A stretch of DNA of 55,518 nucleotides, from the NCBI GenBank assembly GCA_004010275.1, contig RBWT01000029.1, forward strand, positions 1 to 55,518, in the 5' to 3' direction. Below the pieces are notes generated by a model. That model saw nothing but the letters and a program-made list of their open reading frames with translations, made no database searches and had not been told where the DNA came from. This document shows, piece by piece, positions 44,175 through 52,453 of the stretch. The position numbers and the translations under genes were made by a program. Source of the DNA: Streptomyces huasconensis (GTDB taxonomy: Bacteria; Actinomycetota; Actinomycetes; Streptomycetales; Streptomycetaceae). Positions within the stretch are counted from its first letter, which is position 1. The number at the start of each line of letters is the position of its first letter.

Positions 44175-46679
44175 ATGAGCAGCCTCTTTGATGACAGCTT
44201 CCTGGCGGACCTGCAGCCTTCCCGGGCCGCGGACGAAGAGCCCCCGCCGCCGCCCGAGGACAGCGCTCCGGAACCGGTTCCGGACGACTTGTTCAGCGGA
44301 AAATTCGACGTGCCCATGACCCGGGACACGCACTACCGCGACGGTGCCCCGCGCCCGGTCATCGACCCGGCGACGCTCCTGGAGGGGCTGAACGAGAACC
44401 AGCGCGCGGCGGTCGTGCACGCCGGCTCCCCGCTGCTCATCGTCGCCGGTGCCGGTTCCGGCAAGACCCGCGTGCTGACCCACCGCATCGCGTACCTCCT
44501 CGCGCAGCGCGGTGTGCACCCCGGTCAGATCCTCGCGATCACCTTCACGAACAAGGCCGCGGGCGAGATGAAGGAGCGCGTCGAGCAGCTCGTGGGCCCC
44601 CGGGCCAACGCGATGTGGGTCTCGACCTTCCACAGCGCCTGCGTCCGCATCCTGCGCCGCGAGTACAAGAAGCTCGGCTTCACGTCCTCCTTCTCGATCT
44701 ACGACGCCGCGGACTCCAAGCGTCTGATGGCCCTGGTCTGCCGCGACCTGGACCTCGACCCGAAGAAGTTCCCGCCGAAGTCCTTCAGCGCCAAGATCTC
44801 CAACCTGAAGAACGAGCTGATCGACGAGGAGGACTTCGCCGCCCAGGCCGCCGACGGTTTTGAGAAGACCCTCGCGCAGGCCTACGCCATGTACCAGTCG
44901 CGCCTGCGTGAGGCGAATGCGCTGGACTTCGACGACCTGATCATGACGACGGTCCACCTTCTGCGCGCCTTCCCGGACGTCGCCGAGCACTACCGCCGCC
45001 GCTTCCGGCACGTCATGGTCGACGAGTACCAGGACACGAACCACGCGCAGTACGCCCTGGTGCGCGAGCTGGTCGGCCCCTCCGGAGGCGAGGGCGACGA
45101 TCCGGCCGAGCTGTGCGTGGTGGGTGACGCGGACCAGTCGATCTACGCCTTCCGTGGCGCCACCATCCGCAACATCCTCCAGTTCGAGGAGGACTACACC
45201 GACGCCACCACGATCCTCCTGGAGCAGAACTACCGCTCCACGCAGACGATCCTGAGCGCCGCGAACGCGGTCATCGAGCGCAACGAGAGCCGCCGCCCGA
45301 AGAACCTCTGGACCAACCAGGGCGCGGGCGCCCGCATCACCGGCTATGTGGCCGACACCGAGCACGACGAGGCGCAGTTCGTCGCCGACGAGATCGACCG
45401 GCTCACGGACGCGGGCGAGGCGAAGGCCGGCGACGTCGCGATCTTCTACCGCACGAACGCCCAGTCCCGTGTCTTCGAAGAGATCTTCATCCGCGTCGGC
45501 CTGCCCTACAAGGTCGTCGGCGGCGTCCGCTTCTACGAGCGCAAGGAGGTCCGCGATGTGCTGGCCTACCTGCGCGTTCTCGCCAATCCCGAGGACGCGG
45601 TCCCGCTGCGCCGCATCCTGAACGTCCCCAAGAGGGGCATCGGCGACCGCGCCGAGGCGATGATCGACGCGCTGGCGCAGCGCGAGAAGATCTCCTTCCC
45701 GCAGGCGCTGCGCCGCGTCGACGAGGCGTACGGAATGGCGGCCCGCTCGACCAACGCCGTCAGGCGGTTCAACACGCTCATGGAGGAGCTGCGGACCATC
45801 GTCGAGTCCGGCGCGGGCCCGGCCGTCGTCCTGGAGGCCGTGCTCGAACGGACCGGTTACCTCGCGGAGTTGCAGGCCTCGACGGACCCGCAGGACGAGA
45901 CCCGCATCGAGAACCTCCAGGAACTCGCAGCGGTCGCGCTGGAGTTCGAGCAGGAGAACGCCCAGGCGGCCGGTGCCCAGGAGGACGGCCAGGCGGAGGC
46001 CGGCGAGGGGGCCGTCGCTCCGGCCGGCACGCTCTCCGACTTCCTGGAGCGCGTCGCGCTCGTCGCCGACTCCGACCAGATTCCGGATGAGGAGGACGAC
46101 GGCTCCGGAGTCATCACCCTCATGACGCTGCACACCGCGAAGGGCCTTGAGTTCCCCGTGGTGTTCCTGACCGGCATGGAGGACGGGGTCTTCCCGCACA
46201 TGCGCGCTCTCGGACAGGTCAAGGAGCTGGAGGAGGAGCGCCGCCTCGCCTACGTGGGCATCACCCGCGCGCGCGAGCGGCTCTACCTCACGCGGTCCTC
46301 GATGCGCAGCGCCTGGGGCCAGCCCTCGTACAACCCGCCCTCGCGCTTCCTGGAAGAGATTCCGGATACGTATCTGGACTGGAAGCGGAAGGGCTCCGTC
46401 GGCGCCCTCGCGTCGTCGGGTCCCGCCGCGGGCATCGCCTCGTCGCTGTCCTCCTCGCGCTCGCGCACGGGCGGGGCGCAGGGCTTCGCCACCCGCCGCG
46501 CCTCGGAGAAGCCGGTGGTCTCGCTGGCGATCGGGGACCGGGTCACGCACGACCAGTTCGGCCTCGGGACCGTGGTCGGCGTGAAGGGCACGGGTGCGAA
46601 CGCCGAGGCGACGGTGGACTTCGGCGAGCCCAAGCCGAAGCGGCTCCTGCTGCGGTACGCGCCGGTCGAGAAGCTGTAA
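44175..46679 (+). CDS. pcrA: ATP-dependent DNA helicase PcrA/UvrD
   Basis: An 834-residue superfamily 1A 3'-5' DNA helicase acting in nucleotide excision repair and in removing RecA or stalled transcription complexes. An acidic N-terminal extension of about 70 residues precedes the UvrD domains. The Q motif LNENQRAAV and Walker A AGAGSGKTRVLTHR come first, then Walker B VDEYQDTN. Motif III GDADQSIYAFRGA and motif IV QNYRSTQTIL follow. Later come motif V TLHTAKGLEFPVVF and motif VI YVGITRARERLYLT. ATG 44175 follows GGGAGG closely. Intact, usual length. It is divergent from the NlpC/P60-2 operon and carries a DNA-damage promoter. Confidence 0.97.
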   Translation: MSSLFDDSFLADLQPSRAADEEPPPPPEDSAPEPVPDDLFSGKFDVPMTRDTHYRDGAPRPVIDPATLLEGLNENQRAAVVHAGSPLLIVAGAGSGKTRVLTHRIAYLLAQRGVHPGQILAITFTNKAAGEMKERVEQLVGPRANAMWVSTFHSACVRILRREYKKLGFTSSFSIYDAADSKRLMALVCRDLDLDPKKFPPKSFSAKISNLKNELIDEEDFAAQAADGFEKTLAQAYAMYQSRLREANALDFDDLIMTTVHLLRAFPDVAEHYRRRFRHVMVDEYQDTNHAQYALVRELVGPSGGEGDDPAELCVVGDADQSIYAFRGATIRNILQFEEDYTDATTILLEQNYRSTQTILSAANAVIERNESRRPKNLWTNQGAGARITGYVADTEHDEAQFVADEIDRLTDAGEAKAGDVAIFYRTNAQSRVFEEIFIRVGLPYKVVGGVRFYERKEVRDVLAYLRVLANPEDAVPLRRILNVPKRGIGDRAEAMIDALAQREKISFPQALRRVDEAYGMAARSTNAVRRFNTLMEELRTIVESGAGPAVVLEAVLERTGYLAELQASTDPQDETRIENLQELAAVALEFEQENAQAAGAQEDGQAEAGEGAVAPAGTLSDFLERVALVADSDQIPDEEDDGSGVITLMTLHTAKGLEFPVVFLTGMEDGVFPHMRALGQVKELEEERRLAYVGITRARERLYLTRSSMRSAWGQPSYNPPSRFLEEIPDTYLDWKRKGSVGALASSGPAAGIASSLSSSRSRTGGAQGFATRRASEKPVVSLAIGDRVTHDQFGLGTVVGVKGTGANAEATVDFGEPKPKRLLLRYAPVEKL

Positions 46680-46707
46680 CGGCAACGCCGGGGGGCGGCG
46701 GCCGGAG

Positions 46708-48294
46708 TTAGAGCGGGTCGAGGCCGTGGCTGCGCAGCCACGGCAGCGGGTCGATCGCCGAGCCGCCGCTGGGCCGCACCTCGAAGTGCAGGTGCGGTCC
46801 CGTGGAGTTGCCGGAGTTCCCGGAGAAGGCGATCGTCTCGCCCGCCTTCACGGGGCCGCTGGAGATCTTGTGCGAGGAGAGGTGGCAGTACCACGTCTCC
46901 GTGCCGTCCTTGGCGGTCACGATCGCCATGTTGCCGTAGGCGCTGTTCCACTTCGTGGTCACGGTGCCGTCGGTCGCGGCGTAGACCTCCGTGCCGTACG
47001 ACACGGGGAAGTCGATGCCGGAGTGCGCCGACATCCAGTTGACGCCGGCCTGGCCGTACTGCGCGCTCAGGCCGTGCTGCTTCACCGGCAGCGCGAACTT
47101 CGGGCGGAGCCGCTCCTTGCGCGCCGCTGCCGCGGCCGCCTTCTTCTGGGCGGCGACCTTCTCGGCCTTCAGGTCGATACGTTCCTGCGTACGGCTCGCG
47201 CGGTCCGCGAAGTCACCCGCGTCCGCGGAGAGATTCGCCAGCTGGGTGTCCAGCTTGCTGTTGGCGGTGGAGGGCTTCACGGGGGCGGCGTCCGGGGCCG
47301 AGGCCGTCGTCTCCTTGCCCTCGTCGCCGCCGAAGCTGCCCACGGAGGCGGCGGCCACTCCGGCGACGCCCATCACGCAGGCCGAGGGCACGGCGACGGT
47401 GAACAGGGCGGAACGCTTGGCGGGGGTGCGGCGGCGGGTCCGCGAGCGGCCCGCACCGGAGCCGCCGGACTTGCCTCGGGCGGCGGCACGGGACCCGGGG
47501 GCCGGGCCGTCGAGCGCCGGTTCGGGCTCCGCGGCCGTATACGGGGCGTCGGCGGCGATCTCGTACTGCTCGGTGAGTTCGTACGGCTGCGCGTCCTCGG
47601 ATTCCGCGGGCTCGTACGAAAGGGGCGCGTCGTGCGGCTCGTGCGACGAGTTGTGCGCCCCCTGATCCTCGTGCGCTTCGATTGCCTCGCGGTCTTCGTG
47701 CTCCTCGCGCGCCCCGGGAGTCTGGTCGGGGGAGTTCCACGCGGCGGCGTCGAATGAACCCGTGTCGAACGAGCCCTGGTCGAACGAACCCGTGTCGAAC
47801 GAGCCTGTGTCCGTGCCGAAGGTGTCCGTCTCGAAGGTCTGCGTCTCGACGGCCTGCGTCTCCCACTGGCCGGTCGAGGGGCCCTCGTTCCAGGCGGTGG
47901 CGTCCCACTGGCCCGAGCTGTCCGGGCCCGGCTGGGCGGGGATGTCGGCGAGGTGCGGGTAACCGCCGGTCGGCCAGGCGGAGGTGGTGTCGTAGCTGCC
48001 GGTGTCGTACGCGGCGGCGTGGTGCTGACCTGCGTACGTGTCGTAGGCGGCCGGCTGCTCCTGGGTGGCCGTGGTGGTCGCCCACTGGCCCGTGTCGTAC
48101 TCGGTGCCGGGCATGTCGCCGAAGAGCGGGTCGGTGGCGAAGGTGCCGGTGTCGAAACCGGCGGTGGAGTAGGCCTCGTAACCGTGGCCGCCGTGCTGGA
48201 CGCTCGGCGGTTCGTACGTCGCGTAGGACGCGTGGTCGGCGCCGGGTGCCGAGGGCTGGGGAGTCGAGCTCCCCGACGGGTGACGGTCGTTCAC
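46708..48294 (-). CDS. M23 family metallopeptidase with long repeat-rich N-terminus
   Basis: A 528-residue membrane-anchored peptidoglycan endopeptidase of the LytM/M23 type. The first 250 residues are Tyr/Ser/Thr/Asp-rich and probably cytoplasmic, including four tandem GSFD units and related ETQTFETDTFG repeats. One transmembrane helix near residue 310 (LFTVAVPSACVMGVAGVAAA) is preceded by Arg-rich sequence. A short coiled coil leads to the M23 domain with Zn ligands in SAHSGIDFPV and STGPHLHFEVRP. GTG 48294 was chosen over TTG 48297 because it fits the GAAAGAGAAG ribosome-binding site. Convergent with pcrA. It may act in septal or spore-wall processing. Confidence 0.9.
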   Translation of the reverse strand: MNDRHPSGSSTPQPSAPGADHASYATYEPPSVQHGGHGYEAYSTAGFDTGTFATDPLFGDMPGTEYDTGQWATTTATQEQPAAYDTYAGQHHAAAYDTGSYDTTSAWPTGGYPHLADIPAQPGPDSSGQWDATAWNEGPSTGQWETQAVETQTFETDTFGTDTGSFDTGSFDQGSFDTGSFDAAAWNSPDQTPGAREEHEDREAIEAHEDQGAHNSSHEPHDAPLSYEPAESEDAQPYELTEQYEIAADAPYTAAEPEPALDGPAPGSRAAARGKSGGSGAGRSRTRRRTPAKRSALFTVAVPSACVMGVAGVAAASVGSFGGDEGKETTASAPDAAPVKPSTANSKLDTQLANLSADAGDFADRASRTQERIDLKAEKVAAQKKAAAAAARKERLRPKFALPVKQHGLSAQYGQAGVNWMSAHSGIDFPVSYGTEVYAATDGTVTTKWNSAYGNMAIVTAKDGTETWYCHLSSHKISSGPVKAGETIAFSGNSGNSTGPHLHFEVRPSGGSAIDPLPWLRSHGLDPL

Positions 48295-48338
48295 CAACTT
48301 CTCTTTCGCCTCGGCAGCAGGGGCAGAGCGGTGCGGCG

Positions 48339-48368
48339 ACTGTACCCGGCGGTATGCGGGCGCGACAA
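48339..48368 (-). promoter_or_regulatory. Putative promoter of the M23 gene
   Basis: On the minus strand TTGTCG (48368-48363) and TACAGT (48344-48339) are 18 bases apart. This gives a start near 48332, about 40 bases before the GTG. Confidence 0.4.
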
Positions 48369-48509
48369 TCTTCGGCAGGTTTCACCCTCTCAAGAAACGG
48401 GCATTCGGCCGTCTTTCGGGGGACTGCGGGCACAGCCTTGGCCCTGCGTTCGACTTGCGTTCGACGCCTGAGGGTGCGGATCGAGTCCGTGGCCCATGCC
48501 CGTTCGTGG

Positions 48510-49472
48510 TCAGGCGACCGTGAGCCCGCCCGGTTTTTCCCTTGCGTCGGCTCCCGGGTTCGTCAGGTCGAGTGCCTGGCGTATGCCGTTCGCGACCGCC
48601 GGGTGCACCGGCAATGCGAGATGGCCGATTCCGGTTACCTGGATGTTCTGCGCGAGCAGGTCGGGATGGTCGACGCACGCCGTTTCCCGCGGGTCCATGA
48701 TCTGGTCCATATCGCTCCAGAAGCACACGAATTGGGTGCGGCAGTCCGGTGCCGCTTCCTTCAGCTCCTCGATCACGGAGGAGCCGGGGCGCATCTGCCG
48801 CACGATCGGGTGCGCGTCCGCGAGCGGCGCGACCCGGGTGCCCGCGTGCGGGGTGCCGAGCGTGACGAGTGTGCGTACGCGTATGTCCCCGCCGAGGCGC
48901 TGCGCGTAGTAGCGGGCGATCAGGCCACCGAGGCTGTGGCCGACGATGTCCACCCGGCGGTGGCCCGTGCGTTCGCAGAGTTCCTCGACGTGGCGGCCGA
49001 GCAGTTCGGCGGCGGTGCGGATGTCGCAGGTCAACGGGGAGTAGTTGAGCGACTCCACGCGGCGTCCGCCGTCCTGGGCCAGGGCGCGGCGGAGCAGGAC
49101 GAAGACGGAACGGTTGTCTATGAAGCCGTGCAGGAGAAGAACCGGAGGCCTGCCGTCCCGGGGGAGGCGCGGGGCGTCCGGGGGCGGCTGGACGGGGGCC
49201 GTGCGGCGCTCCTGGATGACGCCCGAGGGGTAGAGGGCGAGGTGGCCCGCGAAGATCGCCACTTCCAGGGCGGTCGACTTCAGGAGGGCCAGGGAGATGC
49301 GGCCCGCCGCTTTCGCGTGCAGGGCGGCCAGGGAAGGCAGCGAGGGCAAGGCGGGCAAGGAAGGCAGCGCGGGTGCAGTGGGCAGGGCCGGCGATGGCAG
49401 GGTCAGCAGCGCGGTCAGTTTGGGCAGCGGCCAGCTGCGGAAGCGAAAGGGGTGGGCCCCTGTGATCGGCAT
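48510..49472 (-). CDS. Alpha/beta-hydrolase, triacylglycerol lipase-like
   Basis: A 320-residue alpha/beta-hydrolase of the class 2 lipase type. The N-terminal 80 residues are Pro/Leu/Ala-rich with repeats such as LPSLPALPSLPSL and may be a membrane-associated leader. The fold then shows the oxyanion segment VLLLHGFIDNR, the nucleophile elbow GHSLGG (about residue 172), an acidic residue in FWSDMDQIMDP and a late His in GIGHLALPVH. The late pattern matches esterases that act on lipids. ATG 49472 begins MPITGAHPFRFR. It is upstream of the M23 gene in the same direction, 215 bases away, but that gene has its own promoter. Confidence 0.85.
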   Translation of the reverse strand: MPITGAHPFRFRSWPLPKLTALLTLPSPALPTAPALPSLPALPSLPSLAALHAKAAGRISLALLKSTALEVAIFAGHLALYPSGVIQERRTAPVQPPPDAPRLPRDGRPPVLLLHGFIDNRSVFVLLRRALAQDGGRRVESLNYSPLTCDIRTAAELLGRHVEELCERTGHRRVDIVGHSLGGLIARYYAQRLGGDIRVRTLVTLGTPHAGTRVAPLADAHPIVRQMRPGSSVIEELKEAAPDCRTQFVCFWSDMDQIMDPRETACVDHPDLLAQNIQVTGIGHLALPVHPAVANGIRQALDLTNPGADAREKPGGLTVA

Positions 49473-49910
49473 CGTCGACCTCCCGACGGCGCACGGGAAG
49501 GCGTCTTCGTCCCCCGTGTGCCCTAGGGGGAGTCATGGGCGACAAGTCGGTTCCGCGATGGCGTGGCGTGTGTGCCGCCCTGATGAGGCTGCTCCATGGC
49601 CCCCGTGATGTCGCCGGTGCACCGGACCACCACGCCGTGCGGCTGACGGCATGGTGGCGCGGCGTTCTCGTCGCGGCTCCCCTCGCGCTTGGTCCGGTGC
49701 GGAGCGTGAACCCCTGGTCGGTGGACGGCGCGCAGCGAACGTGTCCCATCGTGTGATTTCCCCCTCCCTCCCCACCGCGAAACTGCCGCTTGCGGGATGC
49801 TGTGGATAACGTTCGTTCACTTCCCCGGCCGGTGCGGTGCGGGGTATCTGTGCTCGAACAGATGGTTGTGGGTACGGATTCGGTACGGACATCGGTACAT
49901 GGAGGCAGTG
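49473..49910. other. Gene-poor spacer between lipase and icmB
   Basis: About 440 bases. A 73-codon plus-strand frame (49535-49756) has moderately high third-position G/C and a gggggag sequence two to three bases before its ATG, too close for a normal ribosome-binding site. I do not call it a gene. A TGTGGATAA sequence (49801-49809) matches the general DnaA box. The icmB promoter should lie between 49810 and 49900. Confidence 0.5.
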
Positions 49911-50327
49911 ATGGGTGTGGCAGCCGGGCCGATCCGCGTGGTGGTCGCCAAGCCGGGGCTCGACGGGCACGACCGCGGGGCCAAGGTGATCGCGCGGGCG
50001 CTGCGTGACGCCGGTATGGAGGTCATCTACACCGGGCTGCACCAGACGCCCGAGCAGGTGGTGGACACCGCGATCCAGGAGGACGCCGACGCGATCGGCC
50101 TCTCCATCCTGTCCGGGGCGCACAACACGTTGTTCGCGCGGGTGCTGGAGCTGCTGAAGGAGCGGGACGCGCAGGACATCCTGGTGTTCGGCGGCGGCAT
50201 CATCCCGGAGGCGGACATCGCGCCGCTGAAGGAGAAGGGCGTCGCGGAGATCTTCACCCCCGGGGCCACCACGACCTCGATCGTGGAGTGGGTGCGGGCC
50301 AACGTGCGGCAGCCGGCGGGGGCCTGA
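49911..50327 (+). CDS. icmB: Isobutyryl-CoA mutase small subunit, B12-binding
   Basis: A 138-residue cobalamin-binding protein equivalent to the small subunit of isobutyryl-CoA mutase. That enzyme interconverts isobutyryl-CoA and n-butyryl-CoA and links valine catabolism to butyrate-derived polyketide precursors. The B12-binding signature is complete: DGHDRGAKV with the axial His, then GLSILSGAH and [14 protein letters not shown] 49911 follows GGAGG at five bases. The large subunit is not in the window, as expected because icmA and icmB are unlinked in S. coelicolor (from memory, icmB at SCO4800). Methylmalonyl-CoA mutase C-terminal domains are similar, but this stands alone. Confidence 0.9.
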   Translation: MGVAAGPIRVVVAKPGLDGHDRGAKVIARALRDAGMEVIYTGLHQTPEQVVDTAIQEDADAIGLSILSGAHNTLFARVLELLKERDAQDILVFGGGIIPEADIAPLKEKGVAEIFTPGATTTSIVEWVRANVRQPAGA

Positions 50328-50336
50328 CCACGAGCT

Positions 50337-50414
50337 GTACGCGGGGCTTGGACCCCGAGTGGGTACGCCGGGCTTGGGCACCAAGCGGGTACGCCGGGCC
50401 TCTCCCACGCAGGT
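50337..50414. repeat. Three 26-bp tandem repeats after icmB
   Basis: Units starting gtacgcggggcttgg, gtacgccgggcttgg and gtacgccgggcctct (50337, 50363, 50389) are in tandem with a 26-base period. They begin just after the icmB stop. Confidence 0.65.
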
Positions 50415-50500
50415 ACGTACGCGGGGGCGGGCTTGGCCGCAAGGCTTGTGAGGCGGGGGCGCGAACCCAGGGGTGCCGAGGTGGTCCCGGGTGGCGACGT

Positions 50501-50582
50501 GGTCCCGGTCGGCTACCCCGGGTCGGTGGTCCCGGTCGGCTACCCCGGGTCGGTGGCCCCGGGTCGGCCCTACCGGGTCGGT
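50501..50582. repeat. Three 27-bp tandem repeats before the DUF5691 gene end
   Basis: Two exact copies and one diverged copy of a 27-base unit, ggtcccggtcggctaccccg plus ggtcggt, start at 50501, 50528 and 50555. Together with the 26-base array, repeats occupy much of the 50328-50643 spacer between convergent genes. No gene is supported there. Confidence 0.75.
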
Positions 50583-50643
50583 GGCTCCACGGTGGCGGTC
50601 CCGCGGCGGGGCCCGGGGTCCTCGGCCGCGGGGCCGCCGCCTC

Positions 50644-52430
50644 TCACGCTTGCCCGCCCTCCGTGCCGGGCCGCGGCAGTGGCGCCGGCCCGGGCACGGG
50701 CACGGGTCCTGGCACCTGCCCTGGCACCGGCGGAAGCTCGTCACGTATCGCCGCGCGCAGGCGCAGTGTGGTGACCAGGCGTTGGAACGCCTCCGACCAG
50801 TAGCTCCCGGCGCCCGGTGACGCGTCCTCCGGTTCGTCCGGAATCGCGGTGAGCGCCTCCAGGCGGACCGCTTCGGCAGGGTCCAGGCAGCGTTCCGCGA
50901 GGCCCATGACCCCGCTGAAGCTCCAGGGGTAGCTGCCCGCGTCCCGCGCGATGTTCAACGCGTCCACGACCGCGCGGCCCAGCGGTCCGGCCCAGGGCAC
51001 CGCGCACACGCCGAGCAGCTGGAACGCCTCGGACAGGCCGTGCGCGGCGATGAAACCGGCGACCCACTCCGCCCGGTCCGCCGCGGGCAGCGCGGCCAGG
51101 AGCTTGGCGCTCTCGGCGAGCGACACGGCTCCGGGGCCCGCGGCGTCCGGGGAGGCGGGCGTGCCGAGCAGCGCCCGGGACCAGGTCGCGTCCTGCTGCC
51201 GCACGGCCGCGCGGCACCACGCGGCGTGCAGCTCGCCGCGCCAGTCGTCGGCCACCGGGAGGGCCACTATCTCGGCCGGTGTGCGGTTGCCGAGCCGGGC
51301 CCGCCAGGTGGCGAGGGGGGCGGCTTCCACCAGCTGGCCCAGCCACCAGGAGCGCTCGCCCCGGCCGGCCGGGGGGCTTGGCGACGACGCCGTCCCGCTC
51401 CATGCCCGCGTCGCACTCGTGCGGGGCCTCGACCGTCAGGGTCGGTGTGCTCGACACGTGGTCGACGGCCACGCAGGACGCCGCCCGGGCCGCCATCCGC
51501 CCGGCCAGCGCCGAGTCGGGCAGTGCGGAGAGCAGCTCCGCCGCGGTCGATCGGACGTTGCGGCTGCGGTCGGTGAGGGCCTGTTCCAGGAACGGCTCGT
51601 CCGCGGCGGACAGGCCTGTGCGGAGCGAGTCGAGGAACATCAGGCGGTCCTCCGCACGTTCCGTCGGCCAGGTCGTGGCGAGCAGCTCCCGCGCGGCGTG
51701 GGCGTCGTGCGCGCGGAGGGTGGTCAGGAGGGCGACCCGTTCGGCGAAGAGGCCCTCCTCCCACAGCTGCCGGACCTTCGGTGCGTCGTCCGTGGCGGGC
51801 AGGGCCACGCCGCCTCCAGGAGTGGCGCGGAGCGCGAACTTCCAGTCCGGGTTGAGGCGGGCCAGCCACAGGGCTCGGGGGCCGGCGAAGGTCAGCGCCT
51901 GGGGGCGCAGGTCCGTGCGGCCGCGTGCGGCGTTCAGGAGGGCGGGCAGCAGTTCGGGCGGTGCGCCGTATCCCCGGGCGTTGGCCAGGGTCAGCCACTG
52001 GGGGAGCAGCTCCATCAGATCTGGTGTCGCGCCCCGCCTGCCGCCGCTTCCGAGGCCGGGCTGGTCGGTGAGGAGCGTGGCGAGTCTGCGCCGGGCCGCG
52101 GGCGGCAGAGGTGGCCTGGGGTCGCGCGCCGCGGGCTCGGGCGGGGCGGCGGCCGGTGCCGGGCGCAGTCCGGCCCTGCGGCGGGCCGTCTGCACCGCTG
52201 CTTCGTCGAGGAGGGCGAGCGGTGGCTCCTTGCCGGGGGTGTGGAGAGGGGCCGGCAGGGCGCGGCGTCGTGCCGAGCAGCGCAGCCGTGACCAGCTCCT
52301 CCCAGGCCACCTGCGGGGGCGTGGAGGCGGCCTCGGGCGCCGGGGCCGTTGCGGGCGCCGTGGCCTTGGCGGGCACCGAGGCTTGGGCGGGCGTCGTCGG
52401 TGTGGCGGGTGCCGTGGGTGTGGTGGGCAT
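50644..52430 (-). CDS. DUF5691 family protein (frame breaks near 52265 and 51370)
   Basis: A HEAT-like helical protein of about 595 residues that I recognise as DUF5691, a family found beside SWIM and MoxR genes. ATG 52430 follows GGAGGAG and begins MPTTPTAPATPTTP, an Ala/Pro/Thr-rich tail leading to WEELVTAALLGTT. The body resumes in another frame (LALLDEAAVQTARRRAGL, LLPQWLTLANARGYGAPPEL, ERVALLTTLRAHDAHAAREL). It changes frame again after DGVVAKPP to WLGQLVEAAPLATWRARLGN. Both shifts are +1, so each needs one base removed or two added in GC runs. The gene overlaps nothing and ends at a TGA before the repeats. It is transcribed from the SWIM gene's promoter. Molecular role unknown. Confidence 0.8.
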
Positions 52431-52453
52431 CTGCTCCTCCTGGCGTTCGTTCG

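Noticed and set aside
49535..49756. 73-codon frame before icmB
   Set aside because: The purine-rich sequence is too close to the ATG, third-position G/C is below that of neighbours, and no family is recognised.
50288..50820. Plus-strand frames over the repeats after icmB
   Set aside because: They translate the tandem repeats and then run antisense to the DUF5691 gene; Gly/Pro/Arg-rich with no start signal.
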